A DNA stretch of 64,000 nucleotides from Lachnospiraceae bacterium (GCA_910575475.1 CAJTGD010000003.1:152767-216766), one strand, 5' to 3'; shown: positions 39,983 through 49,858, counted from the stretch's first letter. A program made the numbers and translations. The notes: generated by a model from the letters alone, not told the origin.

Positions 39983-41395
39983 TCAGAACCGGAAATACAG
40001 GAACGGATTGTAGGTATCATTGACCAGATATGCCGTGGAGATCAAAAATATTCCCGCATACATCACAACGCTGGCAATCTGCATATACCTCTCTTCCCTC
40101 CAGAACAGCTCCGAAAACTTCCGGTACACGAACGGAGTGCTTCCGATTCCTGCGATGATACCAAGCAGCAGGCTGGATTTCAGATAGTAGAAACCGGTCA
40201 TATCGACCAGTCCTTTCCCTCCGATGCCGAACATTGCCCCCAGATAAGACACCGCGCCTCCCAGGGAAGGCGAGAAGAACAGCACCCAGCCAAACATCAC
40301 AAGGATCATAGTGTATGCATGTCTGGCCGCCTGCGGAAGGCGTTCCAGCAGATCACCCAGAACGTATTTTTCCAGGCACAGGATGATCCCGTAATACAGT
40401 CCCCAGAAAATAAAATTCCATGCGGCGCCGTGCCACAGCCCGGTCAGCATCCACACCACCATCAGATTCCGGATGGCCTTCAGCGTGCCGCCCCGGTTTC
40501 CGCCCAGAGGGATATAGACATATTCCTTGAACCAAGAGCTTAAGGAGATATGCCATCTCCGCCAAAATTCCGTAATACTTTTGGAAATATACGGATAGTC
40601 GAAGTTCCTCATAAAATCGAAGCCCAGCATCTTTCCAAGTCCTACCGCCATGTCCGAATAACCGCCGAAGTCAAAATAGATCTGCATCGTATAGGCAAAG
40701 CATCCAATCCATGCCGTCAGCGCGGATGTCTGGGAGATTCCGAGAGACGCTATGGATTCGTAAATGCTTCCGATATTGTTGGCGATCAGCACCTTTTTTC
40801 CGAGTCCTCTCAGGAACCAGACTGAGCCTTCCCCGAACCGTTCCCAGGAAATGATCCGCTTCCTGAGCTGCTTCTCCACGTCCGAATACCGGACGATGGG
40901 GCCGGCAATGAGCTGTGGAAACATACTTACGTAAGCGCCGAATGCGATCGGGTCATGCTGCGCCTTCACCTTGCCGCGGTACACGTCTATCACATAAGAC
41001 ATGGTCTGAAAGGTATAAAAAGAAATCCCGATCGGAAGCGCCAGCTCCTTATATGGAATATCAAACGGCAGCACTGCATTTAAATTGTCGATCAAGAATC
41101 CATAATATTTATAAAATCCCAGGATCAGAAAATTGATCACCGCGGTCACGATACAGGCTGTTTTTGCCTTCGCCATATCGCCGTCATTGATATGGCTTTC
41201 CAGTTCTAATCCGCTGACAAAATTGATCCCGATACTGAGCAGCATCAGAAGCACATACACCGGCTCACCCCATGCATAAAAGATCAGGCTGGAGGTCAGC
41301 AGCACAAGGTTCTTTCCGGCAAATGGTGTCACATAATAGATTACCAGAACAATGGGCAAAAATACAAAGATAAAAAATATACTGCTGAAAATCAT
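39983..41395 (-). CDS. MBOAT O-acyltransferase, AlgI/DltB-like
   Basis: A 470-residue membrane protein with about ten spans. The conserved MBOAT pieces are GISFYTFQTMSYVIDVYRG (about 104-122), FDFGGYSDMAVGLGKMLGF, RRWHISLSSWFKEYVYIPLG near 265-285, and the catalytic histidine in TGLWHGAAWNF near 320. It transfers acetyl groups across the membrane for polysaccharide O-acetylation. It lies between the DUF4358 gene (10 bases away) and the DHHW gene, an operon order common in Lachnospiraceae. Confidence 0.9.
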   Translation of the reverse strand: MIFSSIFFIFVFLPIVLVIYYVTPFAGKNLVLLTSSLIFYAWGEPVYVLLMLLSIGINFVSGLELESHINDGDMAKAKTACIVTAVINFLILGFYKYYGFLIDNLNAVLPFDIPYKELALPIGISFYTFQTMSYVIDVYRGKVKAQHDPIAFGAYVSMFPQLIAGPIVRYSDVEKQLRKRIISWERFGEGSVWFLRGLGKKVLIANNIGSIYESIASLGISQTSALTAWIGCFAYTMQIYFDFGGYSDMAVGLGKMLGFDFMRNFDYPYISKSITEFWRRWHISLSSWFKEYVYIPLGGNRGGTLKAIRNLMVVWMLTGLWHGAAWNFIFWGLYYGIILCLEKYVLGDLLERLPQAARHAYTMILVMFGWVLFFSPSLGGAVSYLGAMFGIGGKGLVDMTGFYYLKSSLLLGIIAGIGSTPFVYRKFSELFWREERYMQIASVVMYAGIFLISTAYLVNDTYNPFLYFRF

Positions 41396-41405
41396 AATCT
41401 CTACC

Positions 41406-41942
41406 TCACAAGCTTTTTACAAAGACTTTCTGTGCATCAGACGCATGTTCTCCAACCACATAGAGTACAAAATTGCCCTTTTCTAAAAACACATGCTTAT
41501 TCAGCAGCGCTGTCTGTTCCGCACCGTAGCCTTCAAAGCTCTTCAACTGCGTATCCAGCCGCTCCTGAATGGCATCCTGCACCTGCTTCTTCTGGCTGCT
41601 GTCCTTCAGCTTTACAAGAAACAGCTCATGGGCATCCATGTTGTCAACCGGAGCATACAATACCGCCCCCTCATAATCCTTGGGATTCAGACCATAGAAG
41701 CGCTTTACCATCCTCGCCTCTGCCTCTTCCATTCCCTGGAACTGCGCCGCCTTCACGACCTGCTCCGCCACTGTCCCGATATCGGCAGTACTGACAGGGT
41801 CATTGGCCATATCCAGTATGATGAATATCAGCAGCACCGCGGCTAGCGCAAGCTTGATATAATGATAGGGAAGCCTGCCGTTCCCGGCTTCATCCAATCT
41901 TTTTTCTTGTCTTTTTGGAAAAACAGGTTTTGTAATCTTCAC
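41406..41942 (-). CDS. DUF4358 membrane-anchored protein
   Basis: A 178-residue protein with a short basic cytoplasmic part, one span (about residues 29-46) and an extracellular domain of about 130 residues containing MVKRFYGLNPKDYEGAVLY and LFLVKLKDSSQKKQVQDAI. DUF4358 genes are regularly found between an SGNH hydrolase and an MBOAT acyltransferase in Clostridia, as here. The exact function is unknown; a scaffold or substrate-handling role at the cell surface is likely. It overlaps the SGNH gene by four bases. Confidence 0.8.
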   Translation of the reverse strand: MKITKPVFPKRQEKRLDEAGNGRLPYHYIKLALAAVLLIFIILDMANDPVSTADIGTVAEQVVKAAQFQGMEEAEARMVKRFYGLNPKDYEGAVLYAPVDNMDAHELFLVKLKDSSQKKQVQDAIQERLDTQLKSFEGYGAEQTALLNKHVFLEKGNFVLYVVGEHASDAQKVFVKSL

Positions 41943-42721
41943 TGTTCATTCACCTCTGTCAGCATATTTGCCGCCCAGTATTTATAAAAATCCGGCTGCA
42001 GATGGAGGCCGTCATCCTGATACAGGTTCTGATGCTCTTCCGCAACATATGTATTGTCAACGTAACGGTATCCATTCTGTTCTGTCATTGCTTTCAGCGC
42101 GGCGTTGTATTCTTCCAGCCGTGCATAGCTCTCGTTCCACATTGCTGTCGGCCCCGGCGGCAGTATGGAGTTCAGATATACCTCGGTCTCCGGCAGCGCA
42201 CCCATGACCGCCTGCATCTGTGCGGCGCATTCCGCCGCATAATCCACCGGCTCAGGCCACAGCCCGCAGGTGATATCATTGATCCCAAAGCAAAGGAATA
42301 CCCGTTCCGGATTCAGTCTCCTCAACTGGTCGATATGCACGGACACATCTGAGATCGTACTGCCGCTTTCCGCAAGGACCCAGTCCTCCGGAAGAAATTC
42401 ATAAAAAGAAAAGCCCACTGCGCGGGAATCCCCCATCACGGCGCAGCTCTCAAAGCTTCCCCATACCATGTTTTCATCAGTATCCGCCATATCCAGACTG
42501 TGCCTGACCCGGATCTCCTTGATCCTTTCATTGATCTCCGCCCCATTCTGCTGTTCCAGGCTTTCCAGATAACGGATGCCCTGGGCTACCTTTTCCTTAT
42601 TCTGCTCCTGCTTCTGGTTTTTATAGATAGACACAACAATAACGACAGCGATAATGATTATCCCTGCCGCCAATAAAATAAGCTTTATATCTGGTAAATG
42701 GGTTCTTTTCCCTGTTCTCAT
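41939..42721 (-). CDS. Membrane-anchored SGNH/GDSL hydrolase
   Basis: A 260-residue protein with one N-terminal span (about residues 13-31) and an extracellular SGNH domain: block I VMGDSRAVG with the Ser, block III CFGINDI with Gly and Asn, and block V DDGLHL with the Asp and His of the triad. All catalytic residues are present. The ATG at 42719-42721 follows GGGGAGAACACAA; an in-frame extension lacks a site. It is the first gene of the acetylation operon and likely adds or removes acetyl groups on a surface glycan. Confidence 0.85.
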   Translation of the reverse strand: MRTGKRTHLPDIKLILLAAGIIIIAVVIVVSIYKNQKQEQNKEKVAQGIRYLESLEQQNGAEINERIKEIRVRHSLDMADTDENMVWGSFESCAVMGDSRAVGFSFYEFLPEDWVLAESGSTISDVSVHIDQLRRLNPERVFLCFGINDITCGLWPEPVDYAAECAAQMQAVMGALPETEVYLNSILPPGPTAMWNESYARLEEYNAALKAMTEQNGYRYVDNTYVAEEHQNLYQDDGLHLQPDFYKYWAANMLTEVNEQ

Positions 42722-42790
42722 TTGTGTTCTCCCCGAAAATAGCATTTCAAAACAGCAGGTCATTTGCTCCTGTTCTGAACAGTTACTAAC

Positions 42791-42819
42791 ATTCTACTAT
42801 TTCTCCCCTATATTTTCAA
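42791..42819 (-). promoter_or_regulatory. Promoter of the polysaccharide acetylation operon
   Basis: On the minus strand TTGAAA (42814-42819) and TAGAAT (42791-42796) with a 17-base spacer, 70 bases before the SGNH gene. It lies between trxA and that gene, so the two transcripts are probably separate. Confidence 0.65.
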
Positions 42820-42919
42820 CATAAATTTGTATCCGGCAAAATATCCCATAAAATTTGTGCAAGCCTGCTGCCCTGCTCCGTCTTACCCTGCAGGGCATAA
42901 GCAGTCTTTTTGTCCCTGG

Positions 42920-43228
42920 CTATTTCAGCATATCCAGCACTGCCTTCTTAGGCTTTGCACCAAGATCTCTCTTGACTTCCTTGCCGTCCCGGAACACGAT
43001 CAGGGTCGGGATGCTCATGACGCCGTACTTCTGCGCGATCTCCATTTCATTGTCGATATTCAGCTTGCCGACCTTCACATCGTCCGCTTCCCCCGCGATC
43101 TCCTCGATCACCGGAGCCATCATCTTGCAGGGCCCGCACCAGTCCGCATAAAAATCTACCAGGACCGGCTTGTCTGACTGCAGGACCTCCTGTTCAAAAT
43201 TCTGTGCCGTGATTGTTATTACTGCCAT
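42920..43228 (-). CDS. trxA: Thioredoxin
   Basis: A 102-residue thioredoxin with the canonical WCGPC site near residue 31 and the cis-Pro in MSIPTLIVF near 75. It reduces protein disulfides and supplies electrons to reductases. It lies 12 bases after purD and probably is transcribed with the purine genes, unusual for trxA. A separate shorter thioredoxin-like gene exists in the prophage at 5052. Confidence 0.95.
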   Translation of the reverse strand: MAVITITAQNFEQEVLQSDKPVLVDFYADWCGPCKMMAPVIEEIAGEADDVKVGKLNIDNEMEIAQKYGVMSIPTLIVFRDGKEVKRDLGAKPKKAVLDMLK

Positions 43229-43240
43229 TGTTCTTCCTCC

Positions 43241-44512
43241 TTACGCTTCATCTATAGCTTTCCCAATATCATGCCGCATATACTTATTTCCAAATTCCAC
43301 CCAGTCCGTGGCCGCATATGCGTTCTCCCGGGCTTCTCTTAGGTTCCTTCCCTTGGCGGTAACGCCCAGCACGCGGCCGCCGTTAGTCACGATCCTGTCT
43401 CCGTCTGAACGGGTTCCCGCATGGAAGCAGTAATAACCCTCATGCTCCTTAAACTTTTCCAGCCCACTGATGGCAAAGCCCTTTTCGTATTTGAGCGGAT
43501 ATCCGTCTGATGCCAGTACCACGCAGACTGCCGCATTGTCCTCAAATTCCAGCTCTACCTGTCCCAGGCAGCCGTCGATGCAGGCCTCCACCACTTCGAT
43601 CAGGTCATTCTTCATCCTGGGCAGTACCACCTGCGCCTCCGGATCCCCGAAACGCGCATTGTATTCCAGCACCTTGGGTCCGTCCTCCGTCAGGATCAGC
43701 CCGAAGAAGATCACACCCTTAAACGGCCGTCCCTCTTCCGCCATCGCGTCCACGGTCGCCTGATAGATATATTTTTCACAGAACCGCTCCACCTCTTCCG
43801 TATAGAAGGGGCTTGGAGAAAAGGTTCCCATTCCGCCTGTATTCAGACCTGTATCGCCGTCTCCTGCCCGCTTGTGGTCCTGGGCGGAGGTCATGGTCTT
43901 GATGGTCTTGCCGTCTACAAAGGAGAGCACTGACACCTCCCGGCCCACCAGAAATTCTTCCACCACCATCTCATTTCCCGCGGAACCGAACTTCTTATCC
44001 AGCATGATCGTCTTGACGCCTTCCTTTGCCTCTTCCAGGTTCTGGCAGATCAGAACGCCCTTGCCAAGAGCCAGTCCGTCCGCCTTCAGTACGATCGGAA
44101 ACTTCGCCGTTTCCAGATAGGCAAGCGCCGCATCCGGGTCGGTAAAATTCTCAAAGGCCGCTGTAGGGATGTTGTATTTTTTCATCAGATTCTTGGAAAA
44201 AGCCTTGGAGCCCTCCAGGATCGCCGCATTCTTCCGGGGTCCGAAGGTCCGGATTCCGGCAGCCTCCAACTCATCCACCAGCCCTCCTACCAGCGGATCG
44301 TCCATTCCTACGATGACCAGATCAATCCGGTTCTCCTTTGCAAATGCCGTAAGCTTATCGAACTCCATGGCGCCGATCGGCACACACTCGGCATACTCCG
44401 CAATCCCGGCATTTCCCGGCGCGCAGTACATCTTCTTTACTTTCGGGCTTTTCGCGGCGCTGGCCGCGATCGCATGTTCTCTGCCTCCGCTTCCCACAAT
44501 CAATACGTTCAT
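43241..44512 (-). CDS. purD: Phosphoribosylamine-glycine ligase
   Basis: A 423-residue GARS of the ATP-grasp family. N-terminal VGSGGREHAI binds substrate; the ATP-grasp core has FPIVLKADGLALGKGV near 140 and FNARFGDPEAQV, with the metal ligands, near 290. It makes GAR from phosphoribosylamine and glycine in step two of purine synthesis. Full length. Two bases separate it from purN. Confidence 0.97.
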   Translation of the reverse strand: MNVLIVGSGGREHAIAASAAKSPKVKKMYCAPGNAGIAEYAECVPIGAMEFDKLTAFAKENRIDLVIVGMDDPLVGGLVDELEAAGIRTFGPRKNAAILEGSKAFSKNLMKKYNIPTAAFENFTDPDAALAYLETAKFPIVLKADGLALGKGVLICQNLEEAKEGVKTIMLDKKFGSAGNEMVVEEFLVGREVSVLSFVDGKTIKTMTSAQDHKRAGDGDTGLNTGGMGTFSPSPFYTEEVERFCEKYIYQATVDAMAEEGRPFKGVIFFGLILTEDGPKVLEYNARFGDPEAQVVLPRMKNDLIEVVEACIDGCLGQVELEFEDNAAVCVVLASDGYPLKYEKGFAISGLEKFKEHEGYYCFHAGTRSDGDRIVTNGGRVLGVTAKGRNLREARENAYAATDWVEFGNKYMRHDIGKAIDEA

Positions 44513-44514
44513 TT

Positions 44515-45171
44515 CTATAAACTTGCCTCCTGTCCGCTTCTCGTTGGTTCTTCTATGATCGTCTTTCCGTTTTCCACCTTGACCTTCCCGTTGGCGATCA
44601 GGTCAATGGCCCGTGGCAGGATCTTCCACTCCGCCTGCTCCATGACCCTGCGCTGCAGCTCCTTGGGAGTATCTCCCTGCCGCGCCTCCACCGCCTTCTG
44701 CAGGATGATCGGCCCGGTATCCGTGCCCTCGTCTACAAAATGCACCGTGGCGCCTGCCACCTTCACCCCTCTGGCAAGAGCCGCCTCATGCACTCTCAGT
44801 CCGTAATATCCTGTTCCGCAGAAGGAAGGGATCAGAGAAGGATGGATGTTGATCATTCTGTTTCTATATTTTGCTGTCATCTCCGGCGGGATCACTACCA
44901 GGAAACCTGCCAGCACCACCAGATCCGGCTCAAAGCCGTCCACCGTCTCCAAAAGCTTTTGATTGAACTGACCCCGGTCCTCAAAATCCTTCGGTGAAAC
45001 ACATGCCGCGGGAATGCCGTGTTTTGCGGCACGCTCCAGGGCATATGCATTTTTATTATTGCTGATGACGCCTGCCAGCCTTGTATTGGTAATGGTTCCG
45101 GCTTCCACCGCGTCAATGATGGCCTGCAGGTTTGTCCCGCCTCCGGAAACCATGACTACGACGTTTAACAT
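44515..45171 (-). CDS. purN: Phosphoribosylglycinamide formyltransferase
   Basis: A 218-residue enzyme with the conserved start [12 protein letters not shown] and the active-site region [21 protein letters not shown] (Asn, His) and then [11 protein letters not shown] (Asp). It adds a formyl group to GAR with formyl-THF. It overlaps the end of purM by seven bases and precedes purD. Slightly longer than the E. coli protein at its C-terminus. Confidence 0.96.
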   Translation of the reverse strand: MLNVVVMVSGGGTNLQAIIDAVEAGTITNTRLAGVISNNKNAYALERAAKHGIPAACVSPKDFEDRGQFNQKLLETVDGFEPDLVVLAGFLVVIPPEMTAKYRNRMINIHPSLIPSFCGTGYYGLRVHEAALARGVKVAGATVHFVDEGTDTGPIILQKAVEARQGDTPKELQRRVMEQAEWKILPRAIDLIANGKVKVENGKTIIEEPTRSGQEASL

Positions 45172-46196
45172 AAGGACACCCCTTTTTCACCGGCTTCGAT
45201 CTCTCCCACCACATAAGGAGTCTCGCCTGCTGTCCGGATCGCTTCCATGGTCTTGTCCGCGTCTTCCGGATCCACCGCAAGCACCATCCCCAGGCCCATG
45301 TTGTAGGTGTTGTACATCATCTGCTCTTCGATGCCGCCGGTCCTGGCAAGCAGTCCGAAGATCGGAGGAATGGGATAGCTGTCCCTGCGGATGACCGCCC
45401 GGGTGCCGTCCTTTAGCATCCTTGGAATATTCTCATAGAAACCGCCTCCGGTAATGTGGCTGCACGCCTTCACCGTTACCCCGGCCTCCCGGATGCTCCG
45501 AAGCGCCTTCACATAGATCTTGGTGGGAGCCAGAAGCGCCTCGCCCAGAGTACATCCCAGACTGTCATGATACGTTTCCAGCGCTTCCCTGGTCATATCA
45601 AAGACCTTCCGCACCAGAGAAAACCCGTTGCTGTGAACGCCCGAGGACGCCATGCCGATGAGCACGTCTCCCGCTTTCAAGTCCTTTCCGGTGATCAGAT
45701 CCTTTTCATCTACGATCCCCACCGCGAATCCAGCCAGGTCGTATTCCTCCTCCGGATAAAAGCCCGGCATCTCCGCGGTCTCGCCGCCGATCAGCGCGGC
45801 ATTCGACTGCTTGCACCCTTTCGCGACCCCGCTTACGATGGCCGCGATCTTCTCAGGTTCATTTTTTCCGCATGCAATGTAATCCAGGAAAAACAGCGGT
45901 TCACCCCCCGCGCAGGCAATGTCGTTGACACACATCGCCACACAGTCGATCCCCACCGTATCGTGCCGGTCCATGAGAAACGCCAGCTTCAGCTTGGTTC
46001 CCACGCCGTCCGTACCGGATACCAGGGTCGGCTTTTCCATGCTTTTAAATCGTTCCATGGAGAATGCTCCGGAAAAACCGCCCAGGTTCGTCAGAACCTC
46101 CGGACGCATCGTTCCCTGCACATGCTTCTTCATCAATTCCACTGCCTTATAGCCGGCCTCGATATCCACACCGGCAGCCTTGTAGTCTATTGCCAT
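45165..46196 (-). CDS. purM: Phosphoribosylformylglycinamidine cyclo-ligase
   Basis: A 343-residue AIR synthetase. Motifs include [15 protein letters not shown] near 60, [20 protein letters not shown] near 87, and [13 protein letters not shown] and [13 protein letters not shown] in the C-terminal half. It closes the imidazole ring to give AIR. It follows purE by 32 bases and overlaps purN by seven, all in one operon. Confidence 0.97.
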   Translation of the reverse strand: MAIDYKAAGVDIEAGYKAVELMKKHVQGTMRPEVLTNLGGFSGAFSMERFKSMEKPTLVSGTDGVGTKLKLAFLMDRHDTVGIDCVAMCVNDIACAGGEPLFFLDYIACGKNEPEKIAAIVSGVAKGCKQSNAALIGGETAEMPGFYPEEEYDLAGFAVGIVDEKDLITGKDLKAGDVLIGMASSGVHSNGFSLVRKVFDMTREALETYHDSLGCTLGEALLAPTKIYVKALRSIREAGVTVKACSHITGGGFYENIPRMLKDGTRAVIRRDSYPIPPIFGLLARTGGIEEQMMYNTYNMGLGMVLAVDPEDADKTMEAIRTAGETPYVVGEIEAGEKGVSLC

Positions 46197-46228
46197 TGCT
46201 TTTTCTCCTTCTTCTGTGTACAGTTGCT

Positions 46229-46738
46229 TTATTGTGCCAGATACGCCTCATAACCGATCTCGTCCAGCTTCGCTGCCTTGGCCTGAACGGTTTCTTTCAT
46301 TTCCACCGTATATTCCTTGAGCCGATCCAAAAGCTCTGGTTCCGATACGGCCAGGATCTTCGCAGCCAATATCGCCGCATTCATGCCGCCGTCGATCGCC
46401 ACCGTTGCCACCGGAATGCCTGGGGGCATCTGTACGATGGAATACAGCGCATCCGTCCCGTCCAGATTCTTTCCGGACAGCGGAACCCCGATGACCGGCA
46501 TCGGAAACAGCGCCGCGCACATGCCCGGCAGATGGGCCGCCATACCTGCCCCCGCGATGATCACCTTGATCCCTTTTCCTTCTGCCGCCTTCGCCCATTC
46601 AAAAAACACATCCGGTTCCCGATGCGCGGAGATGATCGTCATCTCATACTCGATCCCAAACTTCTCCAACTGCTTTGCAGCCTTGCTCATGACCTTTAAG
46701 TCCGAGTCACTGCCCATTACAATTCCTACCTTCGGCAT
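46229..46738 (-). CDS. purE: 5-(carboxyamino)imidazole ribonucleotide mutase
   Basis: A 169-residue PurE with the GSDSD motif near residue 8, SAHREPD near 41, [11 protein letters not shown] near 70 and PVIGVPLSG. It converts N5-CAIR (class I) or AIR (class II) to CAIR. No purK is seen in the window, so the class cannot be settled here. Its ATG lies inside the end of the M29 peptidase gene (32-base overlap), a link to an unrelated gene. Confidence 0.95.
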   Translation of the reverse strand: MPKVGIVMGSDSDLKVMSKAAKQLEKFGIEYEMTIISAHREPDVFFEWAKAAEGKGIKVIIAGAGMAAHLPGMCAALFPMPVIGVPLSGKNLDGTDALYSIVQMPPGIPVATVAIDGGMNAAILAAKILAVSEPELLDRLKEYTVEMKETVQAKAAKLDEIGYEAYLAQ

Positions 46739-48836
46739 CCTTTTCCCACCTTTCTAATGGTTCGTTGAGCACTTCCGTTCCCGGGAGTACAAATCTTCCG
46801 TTCTTCAACAGTATAATTCTTTTTCCTTCTTTTGTCACTACACTGATTTCATCCAGCTCCTCATAGGGAATCGTGATATCCGTATGACACTGGAAATAGG
46901 CCTTCTCCGGGTCTTCCTTCCGAAGCCTGGAAATGGAGTTGTCCTTCGCCACGATCTCCTTTCCGTTGGGATTATAGACCCTCACATCCTCGCTCCAGCT
47001 GTAGCAGGTATCGCCCACCGCAAAGTGGGGGCCTGTCTTTTCCGCAATGAGGATCGGCAGCTCTTCCTCGATCTGGTACTTCCTGCCTGCCACGTAAGCG
47101 GTGGTATTGGTTCCGATCGCAAACTCTCCCAGCGGCAGCGTCGGATGGTCGTGGAGCACATTGTCGCTGACATATTTCCGGTTGTCCTCTTCATTTTCAA
47201 AGTTGGAACAGGTATAATCCGTGATCCTGCCGTCCCGGAAGGTCAGCTTCAGATCCCTGTACTGCAGCTCATTCAGGTACACCCTGCTTACATGCAGAAC
47301 CCCTTCTGTCCCTTCCAGGACCGGGGAGGTGAATATCTCGCCCACCGGGATATTGACGTCTGCCACACAGTTTTCGAAGACCGTCTCTTTTTCCGGATCC
47401 TCCAGGGGATACAGCTTCACCCTGATATCTGTCTCGTTCTTCCCTTTTCCCAGTACATGGACGTACTCTCCCTGATCCAGCGCGTCGATCATCCTCTGCT
47501 GTACAGTCTCATAAAGCTTGGCGTCCAGGGTATTGATCCGGATGACTTCATCAAAGATCTCCGCATACTGCTCTCCAATCTCTGGAACCGGAAATGCGAT
47601 GATCGTGAAGCTCCGTTCCTCCCCCTTGATATACTGGTTCGTGATCTGCCCGGATCTGCTGTCATATGCCAGGGATAAGCTTCGCTGCGCTTCTGTATAG
47701 ATGTTAGCTTCCTTTTTCACCTGCGGAGAAAAGGGCTTCTCTCCAAATGTCTCGATCAGGGCCGGACCAGCATACTGCGCCGCCTGTCTTTCGCTCTCCT
47801 CATACACATGCCGGAGCACATCCAGCTTCCGCTCCATATACCGCTTGTCCAGGATCAGCGCCTCATCCTGACGGTGGTCGTATTCGTACTGCTTATTCGC
47901 GGCCGCTCCCCAGAAACCGACCTTTCTCTGTCCGCGTTTTGTCACCACGCCAGAAGCCGCACGGTAAATGACCGGAGCCAGACCCATTTTTTCAAAATTC
48001 TCGATCGCCAGCTTGACTACCCGCTCGAATCCCAGACGGTATCGGATATCGACCACCGATTTTTTAGACAGGTCCTTTCCCGTATTGATAAAGCCGATCC
48101 GATAGCCTTCCGTATAGACGTCCGCCATCTTTTTCAGAGTCTCCAGCGGCAGGCTTCTCAGATGCCTTGCGGTTCCCAGCTCATTTTCTGTAATGTATTC
48201 CCCGAAGCGGTACAGATACCTCTCATCGTCCAGGTCTTCACAGAGCACCACATCCGCCGCAAAGGACTGCATGGGATAGAGCTGTTCCTCAATCCGATCT
48301 GTCAGGAAGACATCGCAGTAATCGCTGGCATACCAGTAGAAGATGTCCTGTATGCTCTCAGGCTTTGGAATCCCGCCTTCAAAATGATTGTAGACCTGGA
48401 TCAGCAGTTCGTTCAGGATCGTCAGATAATCGGGCCTGCACTCGAAGGCATAGGCGATCCCGCCGCGAAGCTCCGTATACAGGAAGCTGAGCAGCTTTCC
48501 CATTTCTTCCCCGAAGACGGACACGGCATACTCCGGATTGGCATAGCTTTTTTCATAATGGTCCGGCAGGATGTCCGCATATAAGGCAAGATTCCCCTCC
48601 TGCAGCTCTTCCAGGCTGAGTTTGTGCCAGGAGCCGTCCATGATCTGCCTGGTGATCTCTGTCAGCCCCAGGGAAAATCCCGCCATCTGCCGGAAATAAT
48701 CCCGGAACGGCTCCGCCGTGGTGTCCTCCGCCTGCATCTCCTTCAATCTTGCGACTGACAGGTCATACCTTTCTTGATATCCTTCCTTTTCAGACTCCGG
48801 CGCTCCCTCCGGAATCCGGCCTTGGTTTTCACTCAT
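46707..48836 (-). CDS. M29-family aminopeptidase
   Basis: A 709-residue protein. The C-terminal half fits the M29 family of metallo-aminopeptidases: VNIPVGEIFTSPVLEGTEG near 530, LPLGEFAIGTNTTAYVAG and GPHFAVGDTCYSWSED with conserved Glu, His and Asp zinc ligands. The N-terminal ~350 residues form an additional helical domain that lengthens it beyond the common 400-residue M29 enzymes. This long form is common in Lachnospiraceae. Its end overlaps the purE start by 32 bases. Confidence 0.85.
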   Translation of the reverse strand: MSENQGRIPEGAPESEKEGYQERYDLSVARLKEMQAEDTTAEPFRDYFRQMAGFSLGLTEITRQIMDGSWHKLSLEELQEGNLALYADILPDHYEKSYANPEYAVSVFGEEMGKLLSFLYTELRGGIAYAFECRPDYLTILNELLIQVYNHFEGGIPKPESIQDIFYWYASDYCDVFLTDRIEEQLYPMQSFAADVVLCEDLDDERYLYRFGEYITENELGTARHLRSLPLETLKKMADVYTEGYRIGFINTGKDLSKKSVVDIRYRLGFERVVKLAIENFEKMGLAPVIYRAASGVVTKRGQRKVGFWGAAANKQYEYDHRQDEALILDKRYMERKLDVLRHVYEESERQAAQYAGPALIETFGEKPFSPQVKKEANIYTEAQRSLSLAYDSRSGQITNQYIKGEERSFTIIAFPVPEIGEQYAEIFDEVIRINTLDAKLYETVQQRMIDALDQGEYVHVLGKGKNETDIRVKLYPLEDPEKETVFENCVADVNIPVGEIFTSPVLEGTEGVLHVSRVYLNELQYRDLKLTFRDGRITDYTCSNFENEEDNRKYVSDNVLHDHPTLPLGEFAIGTNTTAYVAGRKYQIEEELPILIAEKTGPHFAVGDTCYSWSEDVRVYNPNGKEIVAKDNSISRLRKEDPEKAYFQCHTDITIPYEELDEISVVTKEGKRIILLKNGRFVLPGTEVLNEPLERWEKDAEGRNCNGQ

Positions 48837-49207
48837 TTCCTAACTCCTCCACAAAAAATAATGATCAGGCCGAGCAGGATCAGCAGATTCGCCGCGATCC
48901 CGAGCCTGCAGAAGATATATCTCTTTTCTCTCTCCCGAAATCCTTTTACACCTGCCCGTACTCCCAGAACAGAAAATATCATTGCCATGATACCGAATCC
49001 GCCGATAAATCCCGCGGCCGCGCCGTGCTTCCAGTAGGCGATCCCCACTGCCCCCGCGAGAAGCAGAAAAGAGCCGGAAGCATACCAGCAGGAATGCGCG
49101 CCCATGTGGGAATATTTCATAGGGGCCTGTCCGTACTTCCTGGTCCCCCGCTTTTTTCTCCCCCTGTCACGAATCCGCTTTTTTGTATAGTTTGCGCTTC
49201 TGGCCAT
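48833..49207 (-). CDS. Small membrane protein, DUF6142-like
   Basis: A 124-residue protein with a very basic N-terminus (KKRIRDRGRKKRGTRKYG) followed by three hydrophobic spans at about 43-58, 62-82 and 98-118. No enzymatic motif. The family name is from memory. It overlaps the start of the M29 gene by four bases and the VanZ gene by 41, so it is part of the same transcript. Confidence 0.7.
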   Translation of the reverse strand: MARSANYTKKRIRDRGRKKRGTRKYGQAPMKYSHMGAHSCWYASGSFLLLAGAVGIAYWKHGAAAGFIGGFGIMAMIFSVLGVRAGVKGFREREKRYIFCRLGIAANLLILLGLIIIFCGGVRK

Positions 49208-49658
49208 AGCACTTTCTCCTTATGATATTGCAGATCAAAAATAAAATGTATCCCAGAACACCTCCCAGGGTATTCAGAAGCAGGTCGTCCACGTCAAAGC
49301 TTCCGACCCTGGCAAATAGCTGAAAGATCTCCACCCCCAGGCTCAGGGCAAAGCTGTAGAACAGTGTCTGGAAAAAACCTCTGCTCGTGCTTGCCATAGA
49401 TATGAAAAATCCATACGGCACAAAGATCAGGATATTTCCGAACAGATTGGCAAATACGGCAAATGCCCCCAGCTCCTCCCTGTATTCGATAAAGCGCATG
49501 ATTTCCTTGAACAGCACCAGGTTATACCGATACCCTTCCGCTGGCTCCGTGCGTCCGTACCACTCCGCAAAGCACAAAAAATACACCAGAAATGCAATAT
49601 AAAGTACAAACATTACTTTTCCAAGAATGCGGTACCTTCTAACTTGTCTCTGACTCAA
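49167..49658 (-). CDS. VanZ-family membrane protein
   Basis: A 163-residue protein with four or five spans and the VanZ hallmarks: FVPYGFFI near 90, then GVEIFQLFARVGSFDVDDLLLNTLGGVLGY from about 115. VanZ proteins are linked to resistance to lipoglycopeptides in some hosts but are mostly of unknown physiological function. It starts with basic residues before the first span. Upstream lies a weak GC-rich hairpin (about 49,680-49,705) without a T-run. Confidence 0.85.
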   Translation of the reverse strand: MSQRQVRRYRILGKVMFVLYIAFLVYFLCFAEWYGRTEPAEGYRYNLVLFKEIMRFIEYREELGAFAVFANLFGNILIFVPYGFFISMASTSRGFFQTLFYSFALSLGVEIFQLFARVGSFDVDDLLLNTLGGVLGYILFLICNIIRRKCYGQKRKLYKKADS

Positions 49659-49708
49659 AATAATACTCCTTCAGATTGTCTCCCGTCCGGTCCCGGCCGG
49701 ACAGCCCC

Positions 49709-49858
49709 TTAAAATGTGATCTCTCCCCGATGCTTCAAAAGCCGTGCGCCGTTCACGATGGTGATCACCCCGGATGTGATCCCGATCACGATCATCACGA
49801 TCCCAAATGCAATATTCATTCCGCCGGATGACGTCATTGTTTTATATGCTCTCTCCAT
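49709..49858 (-). CDS. Small single-span membrane protein
   Basis: A 49-residue protein starting MERAYKTMTSSGGMNIAFGI with AAGGAG nine bases upstream of the ATG at 49856-49858. It has one span (VMIVIGITSGVITIVNGARLL) and a short basic end. A 14-codon extension upstream has no ribosome site. Similar short proteins occur across Lachnospiraceae; function unknown. Confidence 0.65.
   Translation of the reverse strand: MERAYKTMTSSGGMNIAFGIVMIVIGITSGVITIVNGARLLKHRGEITF

Noticed and set aside
43241..46738. Purine riboswitch inside the pur gene cluster
   Set aside because: Gaps between the genes are at most 32 bases, and no paired aptamer-like structure is visible before purE, whose leader is the M29 coding region.
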